From WS-7 sp035635575 (GTDB lineage Bacteria > Eisenbacteria > RBG-16-71-46 > SZUA-252): 24,687 bases of DNA. Shown one piece after another: positions 9,963-16,704 of this stretch; within the stretch, counting starts at the first letter, position 1, and each line of letters starts with the position of its first letter. The position numbers and the translations under genes are program-made. The notes beneath the pieces were generated by a model. It was given only the letters and a program-made list of their open reading frames with translations. It did no database searches and was not told the origin of the DNA. The DNA lies in the NCBI GenBank assembly GCA_035635575.1, contig DASQAV010000041.1:1-24687 (forward strand), given 5' to 3'.

Positions 9963-10415
9963 GTGAACCCAGCCGTGAAGGAAGATCTGGTCCTGAACAT
10001 CGAGCAGACCGTGGAAATCAAAGCCGCGCCCGAGAAGGTCTTCGAGGGGCTGATCACGCACCTCTGCAACATGGAAGGGGAGCCCGGAAAGCCCAGCCTC
10101 AAGCTGAAGCTCGAGCGGAAGCCCGGCGGCCGCTGGTACCGCGATCTCGGCAACGACAGCGGGCACCTCTGGGGCTTCGTCCAGTCGATCAAGCCGCCGA
10201 CCCTACTCGAGATCTGCGGGCCGATGATGATCTCGAATCCCGTGGCCACCCATCTCATCGTTCGCCTCGCCCCGACGCCGACGGGCACGAAGGTCGTATT
10301 CAAGAACGAGGTCTTCGGACCTCTCCCCGAGGAGTACAAGGAAGATATGAAGAAGGGTATGGGAGAGGGATGGAAGCAGATGCTGGACGCGCTCAAGCGC
10401 GATCTGGAGCGCTGA
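9963..10415 (+). CDS. SRPBCC / AHSA1-like domain protein
   Basis: 150 residues, starting at GTG with GGAG 7 nt upstream. It is a single START/Bet v1-like (AHSA1, activator of Hsp90 ATPase homolog 1-like) fold. The N-terminal strand IEQTVEIKAAPEKVFEGL is the family signature, followed by a GGRWYRDLG turn and a long C-terminal helix (MGEGWKQMLDALKRDL). These proteins bind hydrophobic ligands in a central cavity. Small AHSA1-like proteins are very often encoded next to an ArsR-type repressor, as here (the arsR gene begins 31 nt after the stop). Ligand and cellular role cannot be read from the sequence. No signal peptide, so cytoplasmic. Confidence 0.9.
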   Translation: MNPAVKEDLVLNIEQTVEIKAAPEKVFEGLITHLCNMEGEPGKPSLKLKLERKPGGRWYRDLGNDSGHLWGFVQSIKPPTLLEICGPMMISNPVATHLIVRLAPTPTGTKVVFKNEVFGPLPEEYKEDMKKGMGEGWKQMLDALKRDLER

Positions 10416-10446
10416 GACGGGACGGCGTTCGCTCTCGGGCGGCCCG

Positions 10447-10767
10447 ATGAGCTACGATCTCGATCCCGTGTGGAAGGCGCTCGCCGACCCGACGCGGAGG
10501 GCCATTCTCGATCTGCTCCGCAGGAAGCCCATGACGACGAACGAAATCGTGGAGCACATCCCCGATCTCTCTCGATTCGGCGTCATGAAGCACCTCGCGG
10601 TCTTACGCGAGGCCGGGCTGGTTCAGGCGAGAGAAGCAGGGCGGAGCGTGGTCAACAGCCTGAACGTGGTCCCCATCCGGATGATCTACGAGCGCTGGGT
10701 GAGCGACTATCAGGACCAATGGGCGCGCAAGCTGACGAAGCTCAAGCGTTCCCTGGAAGGAGAATGA
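10447..10767 (+). CDS. ArsR-family winged-helix transcriptional repressor
   Basis: 106 residues. The N-terminal WKALADPTRRAILDLLRRKP and the recognition region LSRFGVMKHLAVLREAGLV are typical of the ArsR/SmtB winged helix. The metal-binding ELCVCDL-type motif of ArsR/SmtB sensors is absent and no Cys is seen, so this is probably one of the non-metal-sensing members usually paired with SRPBCC genes (SdpR/YdfF-like). Its likely target is the palindrome at 9878-9897 in its own operon's promoter. The ribosome-binding site before the ATG at 10447 is weak. It is followed at a 4-nt gap by the DinB-like gene. Confidence 0.93.
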   Translation: MSYDLDPVWKALADPTRRAILDLLRRKPMTTNEIVEHIPDLSRFGVMKHLAVLREAGLVQAREAGRSVVNSLNVVPIRMIYERWVSDYQDQWARKLTKLKRSLEGE

Positions 10768-10771
10768 AGCC

Positions 10772-11281
10772 ATGAACACGCAGGAATCGATCGCCCACCA
10801 ATTCGGCCTGATGTACCGGGTCACCGCCTCGAACCTGGAGCGCATGACTACCGAGCAGTCCCTGGCCCAGCCCGCCCCCGGGGGCAACTGCGCGAACTGG
10901 ATCCTGGGCCACCTGACCAACGTGCAGAACGGCGTGATGCAGCTCGTGGGAGAGAAGCCGGTCTGGGAGAGCGATCAGCTCGCGCGCGCCTCGGAAGAGC
11001 CCATCACAGGGGGAACGAATGCCATCGACTGGGAGACGCTGCGGGACCGCTTTCTGGGCTCTCGCGACCGCTGTCTCCAGGCGATCTCCGGGCTCTCGAA
11101 GGAGGCGCTGGCGGAGTCGGTGCCGCATCCTTTCGGAGGTATGACCACGCGAGCAGAGCTCCTGTACGTGCTCGCGTTCCACCAGGCCTATCACGCGGGT
11201 CAGCTCGCCATCTCGCGCCGCATCGCCGGGCTGGAGGGGGCGGTGAAAAGCCCGCGGCAGGCTCGAGCGCAGCGGGTCTGA
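10772..11281 (+). CDS. DinB-like domain protein (YfiT/DinB four-helix bundle)
   Basis: 169 residues. The start codon lies 4 nt after the arsR stop, and its ribosome-binding site (AAGGAGA) overlaps the end of arsR, so the two are translationally linked. The DinB/YfiT metal-site triad is visible: His47 in WILGHLTN, then His137 and His141 in AFHQAYHAGQL. Family members are four-helix bundles binding a divalent metal; some are thiol-dependent S-transferases (bacillithiol or mycothiol type), and many are uncharacterised. Lying in one operon with an SRPBCC protein and a repressor, it may belong to a small detoxification or stress unit, which is inference. The C-terminal ~20 residues are basic and probably disordered. 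Confidence 0.9.
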   Translation: MNTQESIAHQFGLMYRVTASNLERMTTEQSLAQPAPGGNCANWILGHLTNVQNGVMQLVGEKPVWESDQLARASEEPITGGTNAIDWETLRDRFLGSRDRCLQAISGLSKEALAESVPHPFGGMTTRAELLYVLAFHQAYHAGQLAISRRIAGLEGAVKSPRQARAQRV

Positions 11282-11319
11282 TCGGCAGAGCTACGTAGAA
11301 GTTTGAGGAAGATTCGGAC

Positions 11320-11383
11320 GGGAGGGGACTCCCCTCTCTAGGGGCATTCGGATCGAAGGGTCCGGGTAGCCCCTACTTTTTTT
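11320..11383 (+). terminator. Tandem-hairpin intrinsic terminator after the dinB-like gene
   Basis: Hairpin 1 is an 8-bp stem (11320-11327 with 11331-11338, one wobble) with a 3-nt loop. Hairpin 2 begins at the very next base: TAGGGGC (11339-11345) pairs with GCCCCTA (11369-11375). It encloses an inner 6-bp stem (11349-11354 with 11359-11364, GAAG loop), and T7 follows at 11377-11383. It lies 38 nt past the stop codon. An alternative pairing, CCCCT (11331-11335) with AGGGG (11340-11344), would break both hairpins. Confidence 0.8.
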
Positions 11384-11405
11384 CTGTTCACCGCGCCAAG
11401 TTCGT

Positions 11406-11411
11406 TACAAT
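11406..11411 (+). promoter_or_regulatory. Possible -10 box for the response regulator gene
   Basis: TACAAT lies 85-90 nt upstream of the GTG start and just downstream of the terminator, where a new promoter is expected. The -35 is weak (TGTTCA at 11385-11390, spacer only 15 nt), so this is tentative. Confidence 0.35.
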
Positions 11412-11495
11412 CGAAGGGTCGTAGGACGTCGCCGGACCTTCCGGTTGGCGTCCGGCAGCCTGCGCAACCACAAGGATCCCCGCCTTGGAGAGCCG

Positions 11496-12128
11496 GTGCC
11501 GCTTCGTGTCCTTCTAGCAGACGACCACGTCCTCGTTCGTGATGGAATCAAGGTGACACTCGAAGCCAACGGTCTCTCGATCGTTGGAGAAGCCTCGGAA
11601 GGCCGCGAGGCCGTGAAGATGGTGCGCGAACTGAAGCCGGACGTCGCGATCTTCGACGTCAGCATGCCGGGACTGAACGGCGTCGATGCGGCGCGCATCG
11701 CGCTCAAGGAGAATCCGGGCACCAAGGTCGTCCTCCTGACGGTGCACACCGAAAACGAGTACGTCGACGAAGCCCTTCGGGCGGGCGTCTCGGGATACGT
11801 GTTGAAGAAGCAAGCCACCGCCGATCTGGTTCGCGCGATCCATGAAGTCTCGGTGGGGAACATCTACCTGAGTCCCGGAATCTCGCGCGCGGTGATGGAA
11901 GCCTTCCGCTCCGGCAAGGAGCTCGCGGCGCGCACGCTCACGGCGCGTGAGCGCGAAGTGCTCCAGCTCATCGCCGAGGGAAAGACGACGAAGGAGATCG
12001 GCTCCGTGCTCGGGATCAGCGTCAAGACCGCCGAGACGCATCGCAGCCGTGTGATGGACAAGCTCGAGATCCGCGATACCGCGGGCCTGGTGCGGTACGC
12101 CATCCGCATGGGGCTCGTCACTCCCTGA
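11496..12128 (+). CDS. NarL/FixJ-family response regulator (REC + LuxR HTH)
   Basis: 210 residues from the GTG at 11496, chosen because GGAG lies 5 nt upstream and the receiver domain begins at once (MPLRVLLADDH). The frame opens earlier, at a TTG at 11445, but that stretch has no domain or ribosome-binding site. Receiver residues are intact: acidic pair Asp9-Asp10, phospho-acceptor Asp54 (IFDVSMPG), switch Thr82 and Lys104 (YVLKK). The C-terminal LuxR-type HTH (~145-205) has LTAREREVLQLIAEGKTTKEI and the recognition helix VKTAETHRSRVMDKL. It is presumably activated by a sensor histidine kinase and binds DNA as a dimer. No kinase gene is adjacent, so its partner and targets are unknown. Confidence 0.94.
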   Translation: MPLRVLLADDHVLVRDGIKVTLEANGLSIVGEASEGREAVKMVRELKPDVAIFDVSMPGLNGVDAARIALKENPGTKVVLLTVHTENEYVDEALRAGVSGYVLKKQATADLVRAIHEVSVGNIYLSPGISRAVMEAFRSGKELAARTLTAREREVLQLIAEGKTTKEIGSVLGISVKTAETHRSRVMDKLEIRDTAGLVRYAIRMGLVTP

Positions 12129-12781
12129 CAGTACGCGCGGCGCGACGCACCCTCGCCGCGCGTCGCAGCACACCCAGCACACCTTCCGCAATGTGAACAG
12201 AACTCAATTGTTTTCGCCTGTGTACGGCAGCCTCGCGATCGTGTCCGTACATCGACGCAGGACCAACCCCGTATTCCCGCCCCGATTCACGCCGTTTCCA
12301 CGCCGGGAGCAGCAGCAACGCTAACGACTTCATCTGCTGCGATCAGCGAGGACGTCCGCGATCGCTTCGCAGCGCCTCCATTCAGGGTTTCCCCGACACA
12401 ACACTTCCGCTCAACCACCATGAAATTCAGGAACCCCCTCATTGGTGCGGCGTAGCGCGAGCCGATAACGTTGTCTGTGCAGGGCTGGGGACGGAAGAGG
12501 CGCCGCTACTCAACCCTTGCACACCGGCGGATCTGGTGGCGTAGCGAGGAGAAGGTGAACGCAACACGGTTCGCGGGATCCTTGATGCGACGAACCGAAA
12601 TCGATCTTCCGGTGACCGGTAATGGTGGGGCGGGGGTCAGTTCGAGACGCCCGCCCCAATCCAATCACGCGGGCTCAGGGAAGCGGTCGTACACGCGAGA
12701 GCCCCTTCACTCGAGCCTCCAGGCGACACAGGGGGCGCGAATAGAAAGGCGCAGGGAGTTTCACCTCCCGGCGGCGGGCTC
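12129..12781. other. Long intergenic region (653 nt) with hairpins, no convincing gene
   Basis: Just after the response regulator stop lies a 10-bp GC stem (12133-12142 with 12154-12163, 11-nt loop) that lacks a T tract. A weaker inverted repeat, TGTACGG...CCGTACA, is at 12221-12251. A near-palindrome CCGGT-g-ACCGG at 12609-12619 is followed by a strong hairpin at 12626-12658. A possible promoter is TTGGTG (12442-12447), 16 nt, GATAAC (12464-12469). Reading frames here have arginine/serine-rich compositions unlike real proteins. Confidence 0.6.
12626..12658 (+). repeat. Strong GC hairpin in the leader of the sugar transferase gene
   Basis: TGGGGCGGG (12626-12634) pairs perfectly with CCCGCCCCA (12650-12658). 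A further 3-bp stem (12636-12638 with 12646-12648) forms inside the 15-nt loop. There is no T tract on either side, so it is not a classical terminator. It lies ~125 nt before the GTG of the sugar transferase and could be a leader RNA structure. Confidence 0.55.
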
Positions 12782-13486
12782 GTGCAAATCGCTCCGTCTC
12801 AACAGTGGCTCCGCAGCGGGAACAAGTGTGAGACCCCTGCGCCAAAACGTTTTCTCGATGTCAGCTTCGCTCTCATCGTCCTCACGATCGGTTTCCCCGC
12901 GTTCTGTCTCATCGCTCTGGCCATCGCGCTGGAGAGCCGGGGACCGGTCCTCTTCTGTCAGGAACGGGTGGGTTTCTGCGGCCGCACGTTTCGCATGTAC
13001 AAGTTTCGCAGCATGGTCTCGGACGCCGAGCGCGACACGGGACCTGTTTGGTCCTCGCACTCCGACCCTCGCGTCACCCGGGTCGGCTCGATTCTGCGCC
13101 GAACCCATCTGGATGAGCTTCCGCAGCTGTTCAACGTGCTCCGCGGCGAAATGAGCGTCGTCGGCCCGCGTCCCGAACGGCCGGCGCTCGTGGAGCGCCT
13201 GTCGCGGCTGGTACCCGGCTACGACGATCGCTGGGCCGTGCTTCCCGGAATCACGGGGCTGGCCCAGGTGCGTCACGTTTACGACCAGTCCACCAAGACC
13301 GTCCGCCAGAAGCTTCGCTACGACCGCTGCTACATCCGGCGGCAGGGCAGCTTCTCCCTGGATCTGAAGATCATGGCCGCAACCGTCGCCTTGATGCTTG
13401 GCGCCGGCCCGCGGAAGCCCACTCCAGTGACCGCGTTCCCCAAGCCGCGCTCGCTGACGGGTAAGGAGGCATTGAGCAAGCCATGA
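12782..13486 (+). CDS. Bacterial sugar transferase (polyprenyl-phosphate phosphoglycosyl transferase)
   Basis: 234 residues, tentative GTG start (no strong ribosome-binding site). It is a monotopic phosphoglycosyl transferase, which moves a sugar-1-phosphate from a nucleotide sugar to undecaprenyl phosphate at the inner membrane, the first membrane step of exopolysaccharide, O-antigen or glycan assembly. Visible signature: KRFLDVSFALIVL entering a Pro-broken hydrophobic re-entrant helix (~23-50), QERVGFCGRTFRMYKFRSM (60-78), catalytic Asp111-Glu112 in LDELPQLFNVLRGEMSVVGP, PGITGLAQV (155-163) and the terminal DLKI. It is the short catalytic-core form, without the multi-pass N-terminal region of WbaP/WcaJ. 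Its stop overlaps the next start (ATGA). No other glycan genes are nearby in the window. Confidence 0.93.
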   Translation: MQIAPSQQWLRSGNKCETPAPKRFLDVSFALIVLTIGFPAFCLIALAIALESRGPVLFCQERVGFCGRTFRMYKFRSMVSDAERDTGPVWSSHSDPRVTRVGSILRRTHLDELPQLFNVLRGEMSVVGPRPERPALVERLSRLVPGYDDRWAVLPGITGLAQVRHVYDQSTKTVRQKLRYDRCYIRRQGSFSLDLKIMAATVALMLGAGPRKPTPVTAFPKPRSLTGKEALSKP

Positions 13487-14301
13487 AATGGAGAGGGATC
13501 AATAAGCTCGGAGAGGTGGCCTGGAAGCCTCTGCCGATGTTGGTCGATCGCGCCGCCATGGCGGTGCTGTCGCAGCAAGTGTGCACGACGATCTCGATGC
13601 CTGCCTGCATTCGGGCCGCGCTGATCGCCACCGAGATCGGAGCCCAGAACGGCTCCTCCAACGGGGCTTCTCCACCCATTCAAATCACGTTGCGGGGAGG
13701 GTTGGTGATTGGAGGGCTGGGGGTCGAGCTCATCTTCCGGAGCCGGCCCAAGCGTCCTTCGGGATTTCCGCGCGACGTGACCACGAAGGCGACGCTTCTC
13801 CCTGGAGGGCAAGCGCTCGAAATTCATGACAAGACGATCCGCGCCAAGATCGGCGGCGATCCCGCCGCCTGGATCCAGATCCGCGACGGCGAAGGGGTGC
13901 CCCTCACGGACCAGGTATACGTGGGCCGGCTCGGCAAGGGTCCCTGTCTTATGGACCCGACGTTCTCCTGTCTCGTCACCGCGGAGACGTACGTCTCCCC
14001 GGTGGGAATCTCCAGTCCGGCCGAGTCGGACCTCACGCTCACCGGCGAGATGACCTTCGATCGAGGGCTGACGCTGCGCGTGGTTCTGCGCCGGCGGGAA
14101 GGACCGCTCTGGTGGGGACGTCGTCCCGACGCGGTCCTGGACTTCGACATCGTGAGCGCCGGTCACATGGTGCACTTTCCGGCGCAGCCGGTCTGGACGG
14201 GAGAGAGCGTGGGCACGCTCCGGTCCCTAATCTTCCTCGATGGTGAAGGGGAGCCGATCGGGAACGAGCACCTCTTGAAGCCGACCGTCGCGCTCCAGTA
14301 G
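13483..14301 (+). CDS. Unrecognised 272-aa protein translationally coupled to the sugar transferase
   Basis: The start ATG overlaps the sugar transferase stop (ATGA, 13483-13486), and an AAGGAGG lies 13 nt upstream, so the gene is real and coupled. I recognise no family. There is no signal peptide and no clear membrane helix. Residues ~60-85 are hydrophobic and glycine-rich (ITLRGGLVIGGLGVELIF). The rest looks beta-rich, with alternating hydrophobic strands and many Gly/Pro turns. Three Cys fall at about residues 34, 42 and 152, with another near 160. The coupling suggests a role with the sugar transferase, perhaps in glycan modification or its control, but nothing in the sequence proves this. 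The gene ends 9 nt from a convergent neighbour. Confidence 0.8.
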   Translation: MKWRGINKLGEVAWKPLPMLVDRAAMAVLSQQVCTTISMPACIRAALIATEIGAQNGSSNGASPPIQITLRGGLVIGGLGVELIFRSRPKRPSGFPRDVTTKATLLPGGQALEIHDKTIRAKIGGDPAAWIQIRDGEGVPLTDQVYVGRLGKGPCLMDPTFSCLVTAETYVSPVGISSPAESDLTLTGEMTFDRGLTLRVVLRRREGPLWWGRRPDAVLDFDIVSAGHMVHFPAQPVWTGESVGTLRSLIFLDGEGEPIGNEHLLKPTVALQ

Positions 14302-14313
14302 CCGGCGAGGCTA
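14299..14313. repeat. Small inverted repeat containing both convergent stop codons
   Basis: TAGCC-GGCGA-GGCTA: the left arm carries the TAG of the + strand gene and the right arm the TAG of the - strand gene, so the stops mirror each other in a 5-bp stem (7 bp counting a wobble and an A-T pair). There is no T tract. Only 9 nt separate the two genes, so no room exists for separate terminators. Confidence 0.6.
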
Positions 14314-15342
14314 TTTGCGGGGAGGCGTCGTCGCCGATCCGGTCCAGGATCCGATTCTCAGCACTCCATCTTCAGGAGCGTCCGGCGCGACTTCGGTCAC
14401 CATGTGAACTCGCGCCGGATCTCCGATCACCCGACCCGACAACGAGGCGACGGCGCGGTTTCCCAGCATCGTCGCCTGATCCAGCGAGCGCGCTCCCACC
14501 GTCACCCGTATGGGATCGCCCACTTGTGGCGACTGGTTCAGCCAGGTGGCGACCTCGAGGAAGATCGGGGGCGTCTCCTTGCCGGTGCGCGAGCTGGGTC
14601 CGTAGCTCGTGCCGCCGTTCTCCGCGGGCACGAGGTCGCGGCCCGACATCGCCAGCATGGCACCGGCCGGGGTGTCCGAACGGTACGCCGACACATCGAA
14701 TCCCTGACCGACGAAGCTCCGCTTGTTCCCGGCGCGATCGTGCGCCTCGAAGACGTACGAGTAGGTCAGTCCCGGCGTCACCAGGGCACCCGACTTCGTC
14801 CGGCCGTCCCAGGCAATCTCCTTGGGAGGATCGCCCGTTCCATCGAAGGATGCGACCGTCTGACCCCGTGAGTCCGCCACGAGCAGCCGCCACCGGACGG
14901 CACCCGTCACCGCCGGGCGGAATACGGCGACGGGTCCCGTCGCGAATTTCCGGAGCCAGGGCTTGGCGACATAGGGCGAGCGCTCCTGGGAGGAGAGCGC
15001 GATCAGAGGCGTGGACAGCTCGGGCCGGGTGCGGTTCAGCACGTCCAGGGCGGTGCCGCGGGTCAGCCCTGGCACTTGCTCCGGATCCAGATCCAGGGTG
15101 AGCTCCGGGCGCCCGAAGTCGATGTGCACGCGGTCCTCGCCCTCCACGGTCATGGAGCGGAACTCGGTTCCCGCCTGGCCCGCGCGGAGCGTCATCGAGG
15201 AGTCCGAGGCCGCGGACGGAGCGGCCTTCACGGCCGGTGCGGCCGCGCTGGTTCCAGCCGCGGCGGCAAGCGCGGCCATCGCGACCAGGACACCGAACGT
15301 CTTCCCACCGATCCGACCGATGCCGTGAAGTCTGGAATGCAT
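14311..15342 (-). CDS. Exported protein with FlgD-Ig-like domain and a degenerate OmpA/Pal-like C-terminus
   Basis: 343 residues, with GGAGG 7 nt upstream of the ATG. Signal peptide ~1-35 (AMAALAAAAGTSAAA), then an Ala-rich linker. Residues ~149-217 are FlgD-Ig-like: WRLLVADSRG, a KEIAWDG turn at ~174-180, TPGLTYSYVFEAHD, ending FVGQGFDV. Residues ~256-332 follow the OmpA_C pattern: helix PIFLEVATWLNQSPQ, strand IRVTVGAR, helix with NRAVASL, then a closing beta region. The peptidoglycan-binding GHTD is replaced by GARS (283-286), although the Arg of 'NRA' (Arg296) is kept. It is the last gene of the operon, 12 nt after the TonB-like gene, the place a Pal-like partner of a Tol motor might occupy. 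The OmpA link is my reading by eye and needs a profile search. Confidence 0.8.
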   Translation of the reverse strand: MHSRLHGIGRIGGKTFGVLVAMAALAAAAGTSAAAPAVKAAPSAASDSSMTLRAGQAGTEFRSMTVEGEDRVHIDFGRPELTLDLDPEQVPGLTRGTALDVLNRTRPELSTPLIALSSQERSPYVAKPWLRKFATGPVAVFRPAVTGAVRWRLLVADSRGQTVASFDGTGDPPKEIAWDGRTKSGALVTPGLTYSYVFEAHDRAGNKRSFVGQGFDVSAYRSDTPAGAMLAMSGRDLVPAENGGTSYGPSSRTGKETPPIFLEVATWLNQSPQVGDPIRVTVGARSLDQATMLGNRAVASLSGRVIGDPARVHMVTEVAPDAPEDGVLRIGSWTGSATTPPRK

Positions 15343-15354
15343 GGCTCGCCTCCT

Positions 15355-16281
15355 CTATCCCGCGTCCCGCAGGCGGTACCGGAATGTGATCATGCCCCAT
15401 TGCTCGCCCGACTGACCCGGGCCGAGCGGCTTGAAGCGCCAGGCGCGGATCGCCATGCGCGCATTCTCGTCGAAGTCCTCGAATCCGGCCGTCTTCTGCA
15501 CCATGACGTTCTCCTTCACGCCGCCGTCCGCGCGGACCACGAAGTAGAGCGTCACGGCGCCTTCTACCGCGTCCTGCTTCGCCCATTCGGGATAGGCGGG
15601 CACGGCATAGGAGAGAACCGGGCGGTCGGCGATCGGGCCCGTGATGGAAGCGCCCGCGACCGTGCGCCGGGCCGTCGTCTCCGAGCTCCGCGCGGGCTTC
15701 GGCGTTTCCCCGCCGTGGCCCGTCTCCGCGACGGTGGCCAGCGTGGGCGCCGATCCGGTGCCGCCACGCGCGAGCGGAAGCGGAGGACCCTCGCCTCCGC
15801 CGCCACGGCTCAAGGTGATGGGGTTCGCGAGCCCCGCTCCCGACGAGATCGCGGCCGGCGAGGACCCGAAGAGAGACGCCGGGGCCTTGGAGGGAGTGAT
15901 GGCCGTGCCCGGCCGCTCGGGCTGCTGCTGCATGGCCGCGAGGCGGGCCTCGAGCCGGTCCTGGAATGCCCAGCTGGATTGCGGATCCGGCTCCATCTCC
16001 GCGTTGGAAGCCCTGCGCATGAAGTGGGTCTCCCTGATGTCCTTCCGGGACGTCGAGACCTCGGGAGCTCCCGGCGCGGGAGCCTTGGGACCCGCCGGGG
16101 GCGCCAGGTCGCCGGCGTCGATCAAGGTGATCTCCGTGATGGGATTCAGGATTTCCCCCGGGACACGATGGAAGAAGAGCAAGAGGAAGAGGAGCGCATG
16201 GGCCACCACACTCACGCTCATCGTCCATCGCGTGCGAAGGCGAGTCGATCTCAGATCGATGCGAGAGGTCGCGGCGGTCAT
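15355..16281 (-). CDS. TonB-family energy transducer (TonB/TolA-like)
   Basis: 308 residues. The ATG overlaps the upstream exbD stop by 4 nt, giving translational coupling. A basic cytoplasmic N-terminus is followed by one membrane helix (~21-38) with the conserved SxxxH pair of TonB, Ser24 and His28. Then comes a long Pro/Ala/Gly-rich periplasmic linker (~55-215). The C-terminal TonB domain (~220-308) has VPAYPEWAKQDAVEGAVTLYF, VRADGGV, FDENARMAIRAWRFKPL and YRLRDAG. It would couple the ExbB/ExbD proton motor to a partner in the outer membrane or periplasm. No TonB-dependent receptor gene lies in the window; the nearest outer-membrane gene is the PorV-like one. Confidence 0.93.
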   Translation of the reverse strand: MTAATSRIDLRSTRLRTRWTMSVSVVAHALLFLLLFFHRVPGEILNPITEITLIDAGDLAPPAGPKAPAPGAPEVSTSRKDIRETHFMRRASNAEMEPDPQSSWAFQDRLEARLAAMQQQPERPGTAITPSKAPASLFGSSPAAISSGAGLANPITLSRGGGGEGPPLPLARGGTGSAPTLATVAETGHGGETPKPARSSETTARRTVAGASITGPIADRPVLSYAVPAYPEWAKQDAVEGAVTLYFVVRADGGVKENVMVQKTAGFEDFDENARMAIRAWRFKPLGPGQSGEQWGMITFRYRLRDAG

Positions 16282-16703
16282 CGCTCTCCCTCCGTGCGCT
16301 GTCGCGTGGCGATCGCGAGGCGCGTGGCCCCGTCCGCCTTGGCCTGCTCGAGCAGGCGGCGAACCGCCGAGTACGGCGCGCCGGAATCCGCGCGGACGAC
16401 GACGAGAACGTCCTCGTTCCCGTGCTGGGAGAGCCTGTCGCGCAGGTAGCGGTCCAGATCCTCGCTGGAGACGACCTTGTCGTCGACGGCCAGCCGTCCG
16501 GTCGAGGAGAGTGTGATGCTCACGTTCCGCTCGTCCTCCGCCTCGCGCGTCCGCGCCTGCGGCAGATCCACCGGCAGGTCCGCCACGGAAAGGAGCGGCG
16601 CGGTCACGAGCAGGATGATGACCAGGACGAGCGCCACGTCGATGATCGGCGTGACGTTGACTTTCGTGATGACGTGATGAGGAGCTATCTGGCGCGAGCG
16701 CAC
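16278..16703 (-). CDS. ExbD/TolR-family motor protein (second copy)
   Basis: 141 residues, starting at GTG 1 nt after the previous exbD stop with GGAGG spaced 5 nt. Cytoplasmic N-terminus, then one membrane helix (~15-38) beginning NVTPIIDVALVLVIILLV. Asp22 is the proton-carrying residue, equivalent to E. coli ExbD Asp25. The periplasmic domain (~50-135) shows the usual features: VSITLSSTGRLAVDDKVVS, VVVRADSGAPYSAVRRLLEQAKADG, LAIAT. It forms the stator or rotor core with ExbB. Having two different ExbD copies suggests a heteromeric assembly. Confidence 0.95.
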   Translation of the reverse strand: MRSRQIAPHHVITKVNVTPIIDVALVLVIILLVTAPLLSVADLPVDLPQARTREAEDERNVSITLSSTGRLAVDDKVVSSEDLDRYLRDRLSQHGNEDVLVVVRADSGAPYSAVRRLLEQAKADGATRLAIATRQRTEGER

Positions 16704-16704
16704 G

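Larger units (their letters stand above)
11282..11495. other. Intergenic region between the dinB-like gene and the response regulator (214 nt)
   Basis: Holds two adjoining hairpins with a T tract (listed separately), an 8-bp palindrome CTACGTAG (11291-11298), a possible -10 and the ribosome-binding site GGAG (11487-11490) of the response regulator. No coding sequence is seen. Confidence 0.7.

Noticed and set aside
12420..12455. 11-codon open frame starting ATG AAA TTC upstream of the sugar transferase
   Set aside because: Too short, with no good ribosome-binding site. Could only be a leader peptide by guesswork.
12471..13154. 227-aa open frame upstream of and overlapping the sugar transferase
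   Set aside because: Ser/Arg-rich, no family match, and it runs through the sugar transferase in the wrong frame.
14372..16228. 618-aa open frame on the - strand overlapping the TonB-like and OmpA-like genes in another frame
   Set aside because: Gly/Arg/His-rich without motifs. The alternative frames give clean TonB and FlgD-Ig signatures with ribosome-binding sites and operon spacing.
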